From JAENWD01 sp963837165 (GTDB taxonomy: Bacteria > Acidobacteriota > Vicinamibacteria > Vicinamibacterales > JAENWD01): a stretch of DNA of 64,000 nucleotides. The notes under the pieces were generated by a model. It had not been told where the DNA came from, did not search any database, and saw nothing but the letters and a program-made list of their open reading frames with translations. The DNA is taken from contig CAWIMD010000003.1 of the NCBI GenBank assembly GCA_963837165.1, forward strand, positions 310,001 through 374,000, read 5' to 3'. The position numbers and the translations under genes were made by a program. Below, piece by piece: positions 27,872 to 37,153 of the stretch; the stretch's first letter is position 1, and every line of letters begins with the position of its first letter.

Positions 27872-27979
27872 GAGGATGGGAGGATAGGAGGATGGGAGGA
27901 TAGGTAGGATCCCTCATGCTCCCATCCTCCCATGCTCCCATCCTCCCATGCTCCCATCCTCCCATCCTCCCATCCTCCT
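27870..27979. repeat. Facing 8-mer repeat arms between the PQQ dehydrogenase and the alcohol dehydrogenase
   Basis: G-rich GGATGGGA/GGATAGGA units (27870-27905) face C-rich CCCATCCT and CCCATGCT units (27918-27979). The arms are largely complementary and could form a long hairpin in the transcript. The array starts within the TAG of the upstream gene and ends at the base before the next ATG. Confidence 0.85.
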
Positions 27980-28985
27980 ATGCAGATGATCCTCGACGCC
28001 CCGCGGATGCCGCTCAGAGCGGCGGAGCTGCCCCGTCGCGAGCCTGGTCCGTGGGAGGTCGCCATCGAGGTTGGCGCGTGCGCCGTCTGCCGCACCGACC
28101 TGCATGTCGTGGACGGCGAGCTGCCGCACCCGAAGCTGCCGCTGGTCATCGGGCACGAAATCGTGGGCCGCGTCGCGGCGGCGGGCGAGCGCGTCGAGCG
28201 GTTCGCCGCGGGCGACAGGGTCGGCGTCCCGTGGCTCGGGCACACGTGCGGGGCATGCGAGTACTGCCGGACCGGCCGCGAGAATCTCTGCGCTCAGAGC
28301 GAAATTCACCGGCTATGACATCGACGGCGGCTATGCCGACCGCGCGCTCGCAGACGCGCGGTTCGTCTTCAGAATCCCCGACGCCTACGACGATGTGCAT
28401 GCCGCGCCGCTGCTGTGCGCCGGCTTGATCGGATACCGGTCGCTGCGCAAGACCGGCGACGCGCGTCGCCTGGGGCTCTACGGTTTCGGCGCGGCGGCCC
28501 ACATCGTGGCGCAGGTGGCGCGCTGGGAGGGCCGGTGCGTGTACGCGTTCACGAGCCCGGGTGACACCGACGCGCAGCGCTTCGCGCGGGAACTGGGCGC
28601 GTCGTGGGCGGGTGACTCGACAACGGCGCCCCCGGAGCCGCTCGACGCGGCCATCATCTTCGCGCCGGTCGGGCCGCTCGTGCCGCAGGCCCTGCGGTCC
28701 CTCGTGCCGGGCGGGACCGTGGTCTGCGCCGGGATCCACATGAGCGACATCCCGGCGTTCCCGTACGACATCCTCTGGAAGGAACGCACGGTGACGTCGG
28801 TGGCCAACCTGACCCGCGCGGATGGGGACGAGTTCTTCGCCCTCGCCCCGAAAGTCCCCGTCTCGACCGAGGTCGAGGTGTTCCCGCTGGCCCAGGCCAA
28901 CGCTGCGCTGGATCGGCTGCGACAGGGACACGTGCGCGGCGCCGCCGTCCTCGTGCCGCGCCATTCGGGGCCGCATGCCGGTTGA
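27980..28985 (+). pseudogene. Zinc-dependent alcohol dehydrogenase, frame-shifted
   Basis: The first part (ATG 27980) has the catalytic zinc region GACAVCRTDLHVVDGELPH, the GHEIVG motif and the structural-zinc cysteines CGACEYCRTGRENLC. The remainder lies in the next frame, from FTGYDIDGGYAD through the nucleotide-binding LGLYGFGAAAHIVAQ to the end at 28985. Removing one base near 28300 joins them into one protein of about 335 residues. The protein is otherwise intact, so the break may be a sequence error. It uses NAD(P)H and an alcohol or aldehyde. The start abuts the tandem repeat and has no clear ribosome binding site. Confidence 0.82.
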
Positions 28986-30054
28986 CCTGCGGGCCGCATT
29001 GACGGGCGCGGTCGTCATGGGCCCGATGACCAAGGGCTCCAACCTCCCCTACCGCAGGCTGGCGGCGGAGCTCGGCGCCCGCGTCCTCGTCAGCGAGATG
29101 ACCGTGGCCCGGCGTCTCAAGCAGAAGCGCAAGTCCGAGTTCGCCCTGATCCGCCGATTCCCGGGCGAGCCCTGCTTCGGCGTCCAGCTGGCCGGCACCA
29201 ATCCCCAGGAGATGGCGTGGGCAGCGGCGCTGGTGGAGTCGCGCGGGGCCGACTTCGTGGATGTCAATCTCGGCTGCCCGATCGATCACTTCACGCGCAA
29301 GGGCATGGGCGCCGCGCTCGCCCGGCAGCCCGGGCGGGTCCGCCGCATCGTCGAGGCCATGGCGGGCGCCGTGTCCGTGCCGGTGACCGTGAAGATTCGC
29401 CTCGGCTGGAACGACCAGACGCGCAACCACGTGGAGGTGGCGACGGCCGCGGTAGACGGCGGGGCACGCGCCGTGTTCGTACACGGCCGGACGCGGGACG
29501 CCCGGTACCGGCGTGCCGCCGACTGGGACGCCGTCGGGGAGGTCGCCGCCGCGGTGGCGGTGCCGGTGATCGGCAACGGGGACCTGCTCTTCCCCCACGA
29601 GATCGCCGCCGCCCTGGCGCGCGCCGGCTGCGCCGGCGTGATGGTGGCGCGCGGAGCGCTCATCAAGCCGTGGATCTTCAGTGAGGTGGACCACGGGTAT
29701 CGCGATCTGTCCGCCGAGGATCGGCTGCAGGTGTATCGCCGCTACGCGACACTCGCGCTCGAGCATTGGCGCGACGACGAGCGCGGGCGCGCCGCCGCCC
29801 GGGAGTTCGTGCGCTGGCACCTGAACTTCTGGTGCCGGTTCGTGCCTCGGCGACCCGATGGCTCGTGGCCCGCGATGCAGGAGCGGGAGAGCGAGGCGTG
29901 GGCCGGCACGCCGCTGGATCGGTTGCTCGCACGCCACGACGAAGCCGCGCACCTGTGGCTGGCCGAGCGCCTCGTGGCGGGTGACGAGATCGACCCGCGG
30001 GAGCAGCCGGCCGAATCGGGAGCGGATCACGTCAGTGCGGAGGCGGCCGGCTGA
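28975..30054 (+). CDS. tRNA-dihydrouridine synthase
   Basis: The 359-residue flavoenzyme reduces uridines in tRNA. MGPMTKGSNLPYR (15-27) binds FMN, and the catalytic Cys101 sits in VNLGCPIDHFTRKGMGAAL; VTVKIRLGW, VHGRTRDARY and VIGNGDL follow. The GCPID segment is closer to Dus3-like proteins than to classical DusA/B/C, so no letter is assigned. The ATG at 28975 overlaps the end of the alcohol dehydrogenase by 11 bases. It converges on the fpg-type gene. Confidence 0.92.
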   Translation: MPVDLRAALTGAVVMGPMTKGSNLPYRRLAAELGARVLVSEMTVARRLKQKRKSEFALIRRFPGEPCFGVQLAGTNPQEMAWAAALVESRGADFVDVNLGCPIDHFTRKGMGAALARQPGRVRRIVEAMAGAVSVPVTVKIRLGWNDQTRNHVEVATAAVDGGARAVFVHGRTRDARYRRAADWDAVGEVAAAVAVPVIGNGDLLFPHEIAAALARAGCAGVMVARGALIKPWIFSEVDHGYRDLSAEDRLQVYRRYATLALEHWRDDERGRAAAREFVRWHLNFWCRFVPRRPDGSWPAMQERESEAWAGTPLDRLLARHDEAAHLWLAERLVAGDEIDPREQPAESGADHVSAEAAG

Positions 30055-30090
30055 GCGGAGTCCGCACGTGGAACCTCGTGTCGGTCGCGG

Positions 30091-30990
30091 TCAACGTCGT
30101 TTCAGCTCCTCGAGCTCGCCGAGCGTCCGTGGCCAGTCGTCCCCGAGCAGGCGCGAGAGGCCCCGATCGGCCAGAAGGCGCCCTCCCGTCTGACACGGGG
30201 CGCAGTAGTTGCACTCGCTGTCCGCATAGGCAATCCGCTGGACGGGCGCGCCACACCGCGGGCAGGGCCGGCCAAACCGGCCGTGCACGGCCATGCCCTC
30301 GCGGAAGGCGGTGACCTTCTCGGGAAAGCCGCCGGCCAGGTCGGCCTGGAGCGCCGACGTCCAGCGGGCGAGCACGCCTCGCACGGCTCCGAACAGGGCG
30401 CCCACCTCCTCCTCGTCGAGCCTCGTCGTCCACTGCAGGGGCGACAGCCTCGCCTCGTGGAGGATCTCATCGGAGTACGCGTTCCCAATCCCGTCGAAGA
30501 GCCGCGGATCGGTGAGGGCGCGCTTCAGCGTGCGGCGCTCGAGCCGCAGGCGCTCGGCAAACGCCTCTGGAGCGGCCGCGAGCACGTCGAGTCCGCCAGG
30601 ATCGTGGGCCGCGAGCGCCTCCTGGCCGGCCGCCAGGTAGAGCGACGCACGCTTCTTCGAGCCGGCTTCGGTGATGAGGAGCGCCCCGGTCGGGAAATCG
30701 AGCGCCGCCAGCGCCGACCGGCCCGCGAGTGCCGCCTGTGGCGGCCTCCATCGCAGCCGGCCCGCGATCATCAGGTGCAGGATCAGGAACAGGTCCCCTT
30801 CCAGGGCGAACACGATCCGCTTGCCGATTCGGCGCAGCCCGGTGACTACCCGTCCCTCGGCGGCGGTCACCGGCGGATATACGGACCGGAGCAGAAACGG
30901 GCTCGCGAGGCGCACGCGCTCGAGCGCCTGACCGACGACGCGCGGCTGGAGGGCGTGGAGATAGAGCGAGATGTCGGGGAGCTCCGGCAC
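30091..30990 (-). CDS. Formamidopyrimidine-DNA glycosylase family protein
   Basis: The 299-residue protein starts MPELPD, placing the catalytic Pro2 and Glu3 as in Fpg/Nei glycosylases that excise oxidised bases. RRIGKRIVFALEGD carries the conserved lysine, DGIGNAYSDEILHEARLSP the helix-two-turn-helix, and the C-terminal zinc finger is CPRCGAPVQRI ... CNYCAPCQTGG. Asp at position 6 instead of the usual Glu and divergent loops make the exact substrate uncertain (Fpg, Nei or a plant-type branch). Confidence 0.92.
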   Translation of the reverse strand: MPELPDISLYLHALQPRVVGQALERVRLASPFLLRSVYPPVTAAEGRVVTGLRRIGKRIVFALEGDLFLILHLMIAGRLRWRPPQAALAGRSALAALDFPTGALLITEAGSKKRASLYLAAGQEALAAHDPGGLDVLAAAPEAFAERLRLERRTLKRALTDPRLFDGIGNAYSDEILHEARLSPLQWTTRLDEEEVGALFGAVRGVLARWTSALQADLAGGFPEKVTAFREGMAVHGRFGRPCPRCGAPVQRIAYADSECNYCAPCQTGGRLLADRGLSRLLGDDWPRTLGELEELKRR

Positions 30991-31083
30991 GGCCGGTTCA
31001 GGGTAGATCGAAAGGCGAGGTTGGGATAGGTTGCCAGAGGGCGGGATGGCCTGACAACCGGTTCAGCAGGCTGGAGGACTGAC

Positions 31084-32418
31084 GTGCGGGGAGAACGTGG
31101 AATCGGGCGGCTGCTGGTTGCCGTGGCGATGGCGAGCTCAGGTCCCGCCGTACATGCGACGCGGCAGCCGGGGGCGCAGGCGGGGTCCATCGAGGCGCAG
31201 ATCGTCCGGGCGGTCGATGCGGACCACGATCACGCGCTGACCCTGCTCGAACGGGTGGTCGACATCAACAGCGGCACGATGAACTTCGCCGGAGTCCGCG
31301 CGGTGGGCGACATCTTCGGCGCCGAGCTCGAGTCGCTGGGGTTCCGCACCCGCTGGGTGGACGGCGCGGCGTTTCATCGGGCCGGACACCTGGTGGCCGT
31401 GCGGGCTGGGGCGGGTCCGCGGGTGCTCCTCATCGGCCATCTCGATACCGTCTTCGACAAGACCAGCCCGTTTCAGCACTTCGAGCGGCTGTCGGCCACG
31501 ACGGCCCGTGGGCCCGGCATCATCGACATGAAGGGCGGCGACGTCGTGATGATCTCGGCGCTGACGGCGCTCGCCCGGGCCGGGGTCCTCGATCAGCTGT
31601 CGGTCACCGTGGTGATGACCGGCGACGAGGAGGAGCCGGGAGCGCCGCTCCATTTGGCCCGGGCCGCCCTGAGGGAGGCTGCCCGAGGTGCCGAGGCGGC
31701 GGTGGGCTTCGAAGACGGCGACGGGAATCCCGCCACCGCCAACATCTCCCGACGTGGCTTCACCGACTGGACGCTCAGGGTGACCGGCACTCCGGCGCAC
31801 TCCTCCCAGGTGTTCACGCCGGCGGTCGGCGCGGGCGCCGTGTACGAGATGGCGCGCGTCCTCCATGGCTTCTACGATCGGCTGTCGCGTGAGTCGCTGC
31901 TGAGCGTGAACGCCGGCCTGGCGCTGGCGGGAACGACCGTCAGCTTCGACGATGCCTCGTCGGGGGGCTCGGCCTCAGGCAAGTCGAACGTCGTCGCCGG
32001 ATCGGCGGTCGTGACGGGCGACATCCGGGCCTTCACCGGTGACCAGCTGGCGGCGGCCGAAGCGGCGATGCGGGAGATTGCGGCGGCCGGCCTGCCGCAC
32101 ACGACCGCGGCGCTGGCGTTCGATGACAGCTACCCGCCGATGGCGCCCACGGACGGCAACCGGCGGCTGCTGGCGATGTACGACCAGGCGAGCCGCGACC
32201 TCGGCTTCGGCGGTGTGACGCCGACGGACCCGAGAGCTGCCGGGGCCGCCGACGTCTCGTTCATCGCCTCCGAGGTGCCGCAGGTGATCGACGGCGTCGG
32301 CCTCATGGGCCACGGCGATCACTCGCCCGACGAGACCGCGGACCTCGGGACGCTGCGCTCGCAGGCCAAGCGCGCGGCGCTGCTGCTGGCCCGCCTGTCG
32401 GGGGGCGTGGCCCGCTAG
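31084..32418 (+). CDS. Secreted M20-family metallopeptidase
   Basis: The 444-residue protein starts at GTG 31084 with a signal-like N-terminus. The di-zinc M20 site is visible: His119 and Asp121 in LIGHLDTVFD, Asp148 in GPGIIDMKGG, the catalytic/ligand pair Glu182-Glu183 in MTGDEEEPG, and the C-terminal histidine in LMGHGDHSPDE. The dimerisation domain starts near RRGFTDWTLRVTGTPAHSSQ. The family includes carboxypeptidase G2-like enzymes. A 9-bp tandem repeat follows directly. Confidence 0.92.
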   Translation: MRGERGIGRLLVAVAMASSGPAVHATRQPGAQAGSIEAQIVRAVDADHDHALTLLERVVDINSGTMNFAGVRAVGDIFGAELESLGFRTRWVDGAAFHRAGHLVAVRAGAGPRVLLIGHLDTVFDKTSPFQHFERLSATTARGPGIIDMKGGDVVMISALTALARAGVLDQLSVTVVMTGDEEEPGAPLHLARAALREAARGAEAAVGFEDGDGNPATANISRRGFTDWTLRVTGTPAHSSQVFTPAVGAGAVYEMARVLHGFYDRLSRESLLSVNAGLALAGTTVSFDDASSGGSASGKSNVVAGSAVVTGDIRAFTGDQLAAAEAAMREIAAAGLPHTTAALAFDDSYPPMAPTDGNRRLLAMYDQASRDLGFGGVTPTDPRAAGAADVSFIASEVPQVIDGVGLMGHGDHSPDETADLGTLRSQAKRAALLLARLSGGVAR

Positions 32419-32420
32419 TA

Positions 32421-32517
32421 CACGAAGGACACAAAGGGCACGAAGGGCACGAAGGGCACGAAGGACACGAAGGGCACGAAGGGCACGAAGGACACGAAGG
32501 GCACGAAGGGCACGAAC
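32421..32517. repeat. Tandem 9-mer repeat, GGGCACGAA type
   Basis: About eleven copies of GGGCACGAA or GGACACGAA follow the M20 peptidase stop codon. The unit is purine-rich and in a single orientation. A related GGGCACGAACACGAA string occurs at the loop of the 34-bp inverted repeat (17744-17758). Confidence 0.9.
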
Positions 32518-32545
32518 ACCGAAGGCCAGGGACGACGACGACGCG

Positions 32546-32842
32546 TCAGGAGAGGGACATACAGACGACGCGGCAGGAGTTGAGCTGTTTCAGCAGCCTG
32601 CGGGCGTCGGCGGCGGCGGCGGCCAGATTGAGCTGCAGCGCGCGCTGGAGCGCCTGGCGTCCCCGGTCGGCCAGGCGCGCCTTGGCCAGCGCGACCCCGT
32701 AGTGGTACTGCACGGTCGCGCTCGTCGGCAGCTTCCCGGCGGCCTGCTCCAGCTGCTGGGCGCGATCGACGCCCCTCGCACAAAAGTCACCCCCCGCTTT
32801 CACATCTCTCCTGCGCGTCGCGGCCGAGCTGCACTCAGCCAT
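32546..32842 (-). pseudogene. C-terminal fragment of a TPR protein
   Basis: About 60 residues (QLEQAAGKLPTSATVQYHYG ... LADRGRQALQRALQLN ... ARRLLKQL) match tetratricopeptide repeats and look like the end of a longer TPR lipoprotein such as PrsT. Upstream sequence in this frame is not TPR-like, so this is a remnant. A 98-codon open frame exists, but its ends are not protein-like. Confidence 0.5.
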
Positions 32843-32904
32843 CCCGTCACATCTCGCTCAGCCTTGCGGCTTGCCATAGCAGGCCCTTCCGTTCCGCCAG
32901 GCAG

Positions 32905-33397
32905 GTGACGGCTTGCACTGAGGCAGACCGTGAACTGCCTTGTGTGTGCAACTTCGTGGAGGAGACGAACACCACGACACGCTGGTCAATTGCCGCAGCT
33001 GCGGTACTCGCGTTCCTGGGATTCTCAGTCCCCGCAGGTGCGGTGGAACTGGCCGAAACGGTCAACATTTCCGGGTCGGTCTTCCGTACGAGCGATGGCA
33101 TCATGAGCGCGACGGTCGACTCCGGCGGTCGAGAACGAGAACTGGGCGCCGCCATCGGCCGGCGCCGACGTGATGTTCTGCACGACGGGCACGGCGGTGC
33201 CGGTGACCTCCAGCGTCGACAGATCTATTGCAGTGTGGGCGGGCAGTCTAGCAGGATCAGCTCAGCAGTTCCAGGCGGGGCGGGCACGCGTCGGAGGGCA
33301 GGCACGGAAAGCCCCGCCAGGCCAGAGGATGGCGTCTGTCGGGGGCCTTGTGCGCCGCCGCCCGTTTACTGGAAGATCCTTACGGGTAGCGCCCGCG
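32905..33397 (+). pseudogene. Fragment of a small secreted protein
   Basis: From about 32960 the frame encodes TTTRWSIAAAAVLAFLGFSV-PAGA, a good signal peptide, followed by VELAETVNISGSVFRTSDG. After about 33120 the protein-like reading moves to another frame (ENENWAPPSAGADVMFCTTG, then TAVPVTSSVDRSIAVWAG). This suggests a frame-shifted secreted protein of about 100-130 residues. I do not recognise it. Confidence 0.35.
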
Positions 33398-34228
33398 ATG
33401 ATTGATCTTCACCTCCACACGACGGCGTCGGACGGCTGCTCGACGCCGGAAGTCCTGATCCGTCAGTTGCGCGCCGCAGGCGTCGATACCTTTGCCATTG
33501 CGGATCACGACACCATGGCGGCGGTCGCCGAGACCGCCGACCTCGCCGGACGAGCGGGGCTGCGTTTCATTCCCGGCGTCGAGATCACGGCCGTGCATCG
33601 AAACAAGGACGTGCACGTCCTTGCGTACTTCGTTGATTGCGCGATGCCGGCGTTGCGGTCGTTCTTCGAGGCAAGCGGCGCCGATCGCCTGCGCCGCGCA
33701 CGGGCCATGGGCGAGAAACTGGCGGATCTTGGCGTGCCCGTGGATATCGACGCGCTCATCACCGCGTCGGGAGGCGTCAACTCCGGCAAGACCATCGCCC
33801 GTCCGGCGGTTGCGCGCGCGCTGGTCCGCGCCGGGCATGTCACCAGCGTCCAGGAGGCATTCGACAAGTACCTCGCGAACGATCGACCGGCGTACGTGCC
33901 GCGGGTCGGCGCTTCACCCACGACGGTCATCCAGCTCATTCGCGAGGCCGGCGGCATCACCTCGTTCGCGCATCCGGGGACGACGGGGATGGACGAGCTC
34001 ATCCCCGGGATGGTGGAGGCCGGCCTGGCGGCAATCGAGTGTTACCACTGTGAGCATTCGCCTGAGGTGACGGAGCGCTATCTCCGCTGCGCCGACCAGT
34101 ACGGACTCGCCGTGTCGGGAGGGTCCGACTTCCACGGCGACGGGATGCGTCGGGCCGAGTGTCTGGGCAGGATCGGGCTTCCCCCAGAGCGTCTGCCCGC
34201 GCTGATCGCTCGGGCGGGACGGGCATAG
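33398..34228 (+). CDS. PHP-domain phosphoesterase
   Basis: The 276-residue protein has the PHP metal-binding signatures MIDLHLHTTASDG (His5, His7, Asp12), IADHDTM, a GVEITA glutamate, ITSFAHPG and a final SGGSDFHGD. It matches the family of 3',5'-nucleoside bisphosphate (RNase AM/YciV-like) phosphatases. Such enzymes clear pAp, a by-product of sulfate reduction, which would suit the sulfate genes downstream. The ATG at 33398 starts the domain exactly. The transporter follows after a 5-base gap. Confidence 0.88.
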   Translation: MIDLHLHTTASDGCSTPEVLIRQLRAAGVDTFAIADHDTMAAVAETADLAGRAGLRFIPGVEITAVHRNKDVHVLAYFVDCAMPALRSFFEASGADRLRRARAMGEKLADLGVPVDIDALITASGGVNSGKTIARPAVARALVRAGHVTSVQEAFDKYLANDRPAYVPRVGASPTTVIQLIREAGGITSFAHPGTTGMDELIPGMVEAGLAAIECYHCEHSPEVTERYLRCADQYGLAVSGGSDFHGDGMRRAECLGRIGLPPERLPALIARAGRA

Positions 34229-34233
34229 CACGC

Positions 34234-36048
34234 ATGCCGATGGCGTGGGAAGCCTGGGTGACCCTCGCGACCGTCGTGCTGATGGTTTATGCATTGGCGC
34301 GGAACCTCGCGGGCCCGGATGTGGTTCTGATGGGGGCCGCCGTCTTCTTGACCGCGTTCAGCCTCGTGTCGGCGCGCTTCCCCGCACCCAGCCAGCTTGC
34401 TGCAATGTGCGGCAACGAAGGCGTGCTGACCGTGGCGGCACTCTTCGTCGTCGCTGCGGGGCTGACCGAGACCGGTGGCATGCGGCTGGTGACGGAGCGG
34501 TTTCTCGGCAGTCCGCGCACAACGGTGGCCGCGCAGGTCCGGCTGCTGACGCCGGTCGCCCTGATCAGCGCCTTCCTGAACAACACGCCCGTCGTCGCCA
34601 TGTTCGTGCCGGTCGTCACCGACTGGTGCAAGCGGACGGGCCTGAGCTCCTCGAAGCTGTTTCTTCCCCTCAGCTACGCGGCGGTTCTGGGCGGAGTGTG
34701 CACGCTGATTGGCACGAGCACCAACCTCGTCGTCCAGGCCATGCTCGTCGACGCGCACGGCTCGGATCCCAACGTGCCGGTGATGACGATGTTCACTCTG
34801 ACGCCGATTGGCGTGCCGATTGCGGTGGCAGGGCTGATCTACGTGATCACCGCCGCGCACCGGCTGCTGCCGGCGAGGCGACCATTTCTGCTCCAGGTGG
34901 CCGATGCGCGCCAGTACACCGTCGAGATGCTCGTCGAGCCCGGCAGCCCGATCGATGGCCACACGATCGAGGACGCCGGTCTTCGGAGGCTGCCCGGTAC
35001 GTTCCTGAGCGCGATCGAACGCGATGGCGAGACGCTGGTGGCCGTGGGGCCGGAGCAGATCCTGCGCGGGAACGACCGCCTGGTGTTCGTCGGGGTGGTC
35101 GAGTCCGTGGTGGACCTGCAGAAGCTGCGCGGGCTCGTACCGGCCACCGAGCAGGTGGGCAAGCTCACCGCGTCGCGGCGCAATCGGCTGCACGTCGAGG
35201 CTGTCGTGAGCGACACGTCCCCGAACGTGGGCAGGTCCGTTCGCGCCGGGCGTTTTCGCAACCGGTACGACGCCGCGGTCATCGCCGTGTGCCGGAATGG
35301 CGAACGCCTGAGCGGCAAGATCGGCGACATCGTGCTCCACCCCGGCGACACGCTCCTCCTCCAGGCGCATCCCGAGTTCGTGGTGCGCCACCGGAACAAC
35401 CGGGATTTCCTGCTCGTGTCGGCGATCGAGGACTCCCGGCCGCTTCGTCACGACCGCGCGTGGATCGCGCTCGCGATCCTGGCGGCGATGATCCTCACGG
35501 CATCACTCACGTCCTTCACCGGCATCAGCGTCTTCGGGGCTGCCGTGCTGGCCGCGGCGGCCATGGGGGTGAGTGGCTGTCTGTCGGCCGAGCAGGCGCG
35601 TCGGAGCTTCGAATTGCCGGTGCTCATCGCGATCGTCGCGGCGCTCACGGTCGGCCGGGCGATCGAGCAGACCGGGCTGGCGGGCGCCATCGCGGCCGTG
35701 TTGATCCAGACATCGAAGGGATTCGGCGCCTGGGGAACGCTCGCGGGCGTGTACCTGATGACCGTGCTCTTCACGGAACTGGTGACCAACAACGCCGCCG
35801 CAGCGCTGGCGTTCCCCGTCGCCAGGGCGGCGGCTGCCGGGCTCGGCGTGAGCTTTCTACCCTTCGTCATCGTCGTCGCCATCGCGGCATCGTCCGGGTT
35901 CGCGACGCCGCTCGGCTACCAGACGCATCTCATGGTGTACGGCCCTGGCGGCTATCGCTTCTCCGATTTCGTCCGCATGGGGGTCCCGCTCGATGTGCTC
36001 TGCATGGTCATTGCCGTGGGATTGACTCCCATGGTGTATCCGTTCTGA
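34234..36048 (+). CDS. SLC13/DASS-type anion transporter with RCK_C (TrkA-C) domains
   Basis: The 604-residue inner-membrane protein has about ten TM helices in two blocks (residues 5-210 and 410-604). Between them lie two TrkA-C-like domains (about 225-305, VEMLVEPGSPIDGHTIED; and about 320-395, GDIVLHPGDTLLLQAH). The NTPV and TNNAAAA hairpin motifs and GTSTNLVVQ match the divalent anion:sodium symporter family. SAC1-like members carry sulfate. Its place just before cysD and cysNC supports sulfate uptake. Confidence 0.88.
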   Translation: MPMAWEAWVTLATVVLMVYALARNLAGPDVVLMGAAVFLTAFSLVSARFPAPSQLAAMCGNEGVLTVAALFVVAAGLTETGGMRLVTERFLGSPRTTVAAQVRLLTPVALISAFLNNTPVVAMFVPVVTDWCKRTGLSSSKLFLPLSYAAVLGGVCTLIGTSTNLVVQAMLVDAHGSDPNVPVMTMFTLTPIGVPIAVAGLIYVITAAHRLLPARRPFLLQVADARQYTVEMLVEPGSPIDGHTIEDAGLRRLPGTFLSAIERDGETLVAVGPEQILRGNDRLVFVGVVESVVDLQKLRGLVPATEQVGKLTASRRNRLHVEAVVSDTSPNVGRSVRAGRFRNRYDAAVIAVCRNGERLSGKIGDIVLHPGDTLLLQAHPEFVVRHRNNRDFLLVSAIEDSRPLRHDRAWIALAILAAMILTASLTSFTGISVFGAAVLAAAAMGVSGCLSAEQARRSFELPVLIAIVAALTVGRAIEQTGLAGAIAAVLIQTSKGFGAWGTLAGVYLMTVLFTELVTNNAAAALAFPVARAAAAGLGVSFLPFVIVVAIAASSGFATPLGYQTHLMVYGPGGYRFSDFVRMGVPLDVLCMVIAVGLTPMVYPF

Positions 36049-36230
36049 CGCACGGCGCGCGCGACATGGTGGACTCGCTGGTGCACCGCGCATCGTGGAG
36101 GGACGGACCTGTCATCCGGGCTGGGTCTCGTGCAGCATCGCCGACGGATGCGGGTGAGGTCACCGCCGATGTGGCGATTCTGCGCGCCGGGCAGCCTGAG
36201 CGCTCTCGTGCGGAGTAGGTCGGGGGAATC

Positions 36231-37153
36231 ATGTCCAGCTACAGCCTGAGCCACCTCAAGCAGCTCGAAGCCGAGAGCATTCACATCATCCGCGAGGTCG
36301 CCGCGGAGTTCGAGAACCCGGTGATGCTCTACTCGATCGGGAAGGACTCGTCGGTGATGGTCCGCCTCGCGCAGAAGGCCTTCCACCCCGGCACGCTGCC
36401 GTTCCCGCTGCTCCATATCGACACCGACGTGGAAGTTCCGCGACATGATCGCGTTCCGCGACGCCTTCGCCCGCGAGCACGGCCTGCGAGCTGATCGTCC
36501 ACACCAACCGACGAGGGCGGCGCAGAGGCGTGAACCCCATCGTCGACGGGCACGCAAGAAGTGCACCGACGTGATGAAGACGCAGGCGCTCGTCCAGGCG
36601 CTCGACCGCAGGACGGATTCGATGCCGCGTTCGGCGGGCGCGCGACGCGACGAGGAGAAGTCCCGCGCGAAAGAGCGCGTGTACTCGTTCCGCGATCGCT
36701 TCCAGCCAGTGGGATCCGAAGAACCAGCGGCCGGAGCTCTGGAACCTGTACAACGGCAAGCATCAGCAAGGGCGAGAGCATCCGCGTCTTCCCGCTGTCG
36801 AACTGGACCGAGCTCGACGTCTGGCAGTACATCCACCTCGAGCACATCCCCGTCGTCCCGCTCTATTTGCGCCGAGGCCCCGACTGGTGGTCGAACGCGA
36901 TGGCGCCGTCATCATGGTGGATGACGATCGGCTGCCGCTGGCAGCTGGTGAGAAGCCGCACAACTACGGATGGTCCGGTTCCGGACGCTCGGCTGCTACC
37001 CCTTGAGCGGCGCCGTCGAATCCGACGGCGACGACGCTGCCGGAGATCATCCAGGAGATGCTCCTGGCGACGACCTCGGAACGGCAGGGCCGCATGATCG
37101 ACTACGACGAAGCAAGGCTCAATGGAACAGAAGAAGAAGGAAGGCTACTTCTG
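36231..37153 (+). pseudogene. cysD: Sulfate adenylyltransferase subunit 2 (CysD), multiple frameshifts
   Basis: The ATG has a conserved start (SSYSLSHLKQLEAESIHIIR) and the PP-loop region VMLYSIGKDSSVMVRLAQKA. Later segments FRDMIAFRDAFAREHGL, CTDVMKTQALVQALD, DEEKSRAKERVYSFRDRF, GESIRVFPLSNWTELDVWQY, MVRFRTLGCYPLSGAVES, MLLATTSERQGRMIDYDEA and the ending KKKEGYF occur in order but in alternating frames. About eight or more single extra bases explain the shifts, and the span is about that much longer than a normal 302-codon gene. CysD with CysN makes adenosine 5'-phosphosulfate from ATP and sulfate. No substitutions damage the active site, so an unpolished assembly is at least as likely as a real pseudogene. 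Confidence 0.88.

Noticed and set aside
36066..36218. Small 50-codon frame between the transporter and cysD
   Set aside because: No ribosome binding site, no recognisable features and ordinary GC-rich shadow composition.
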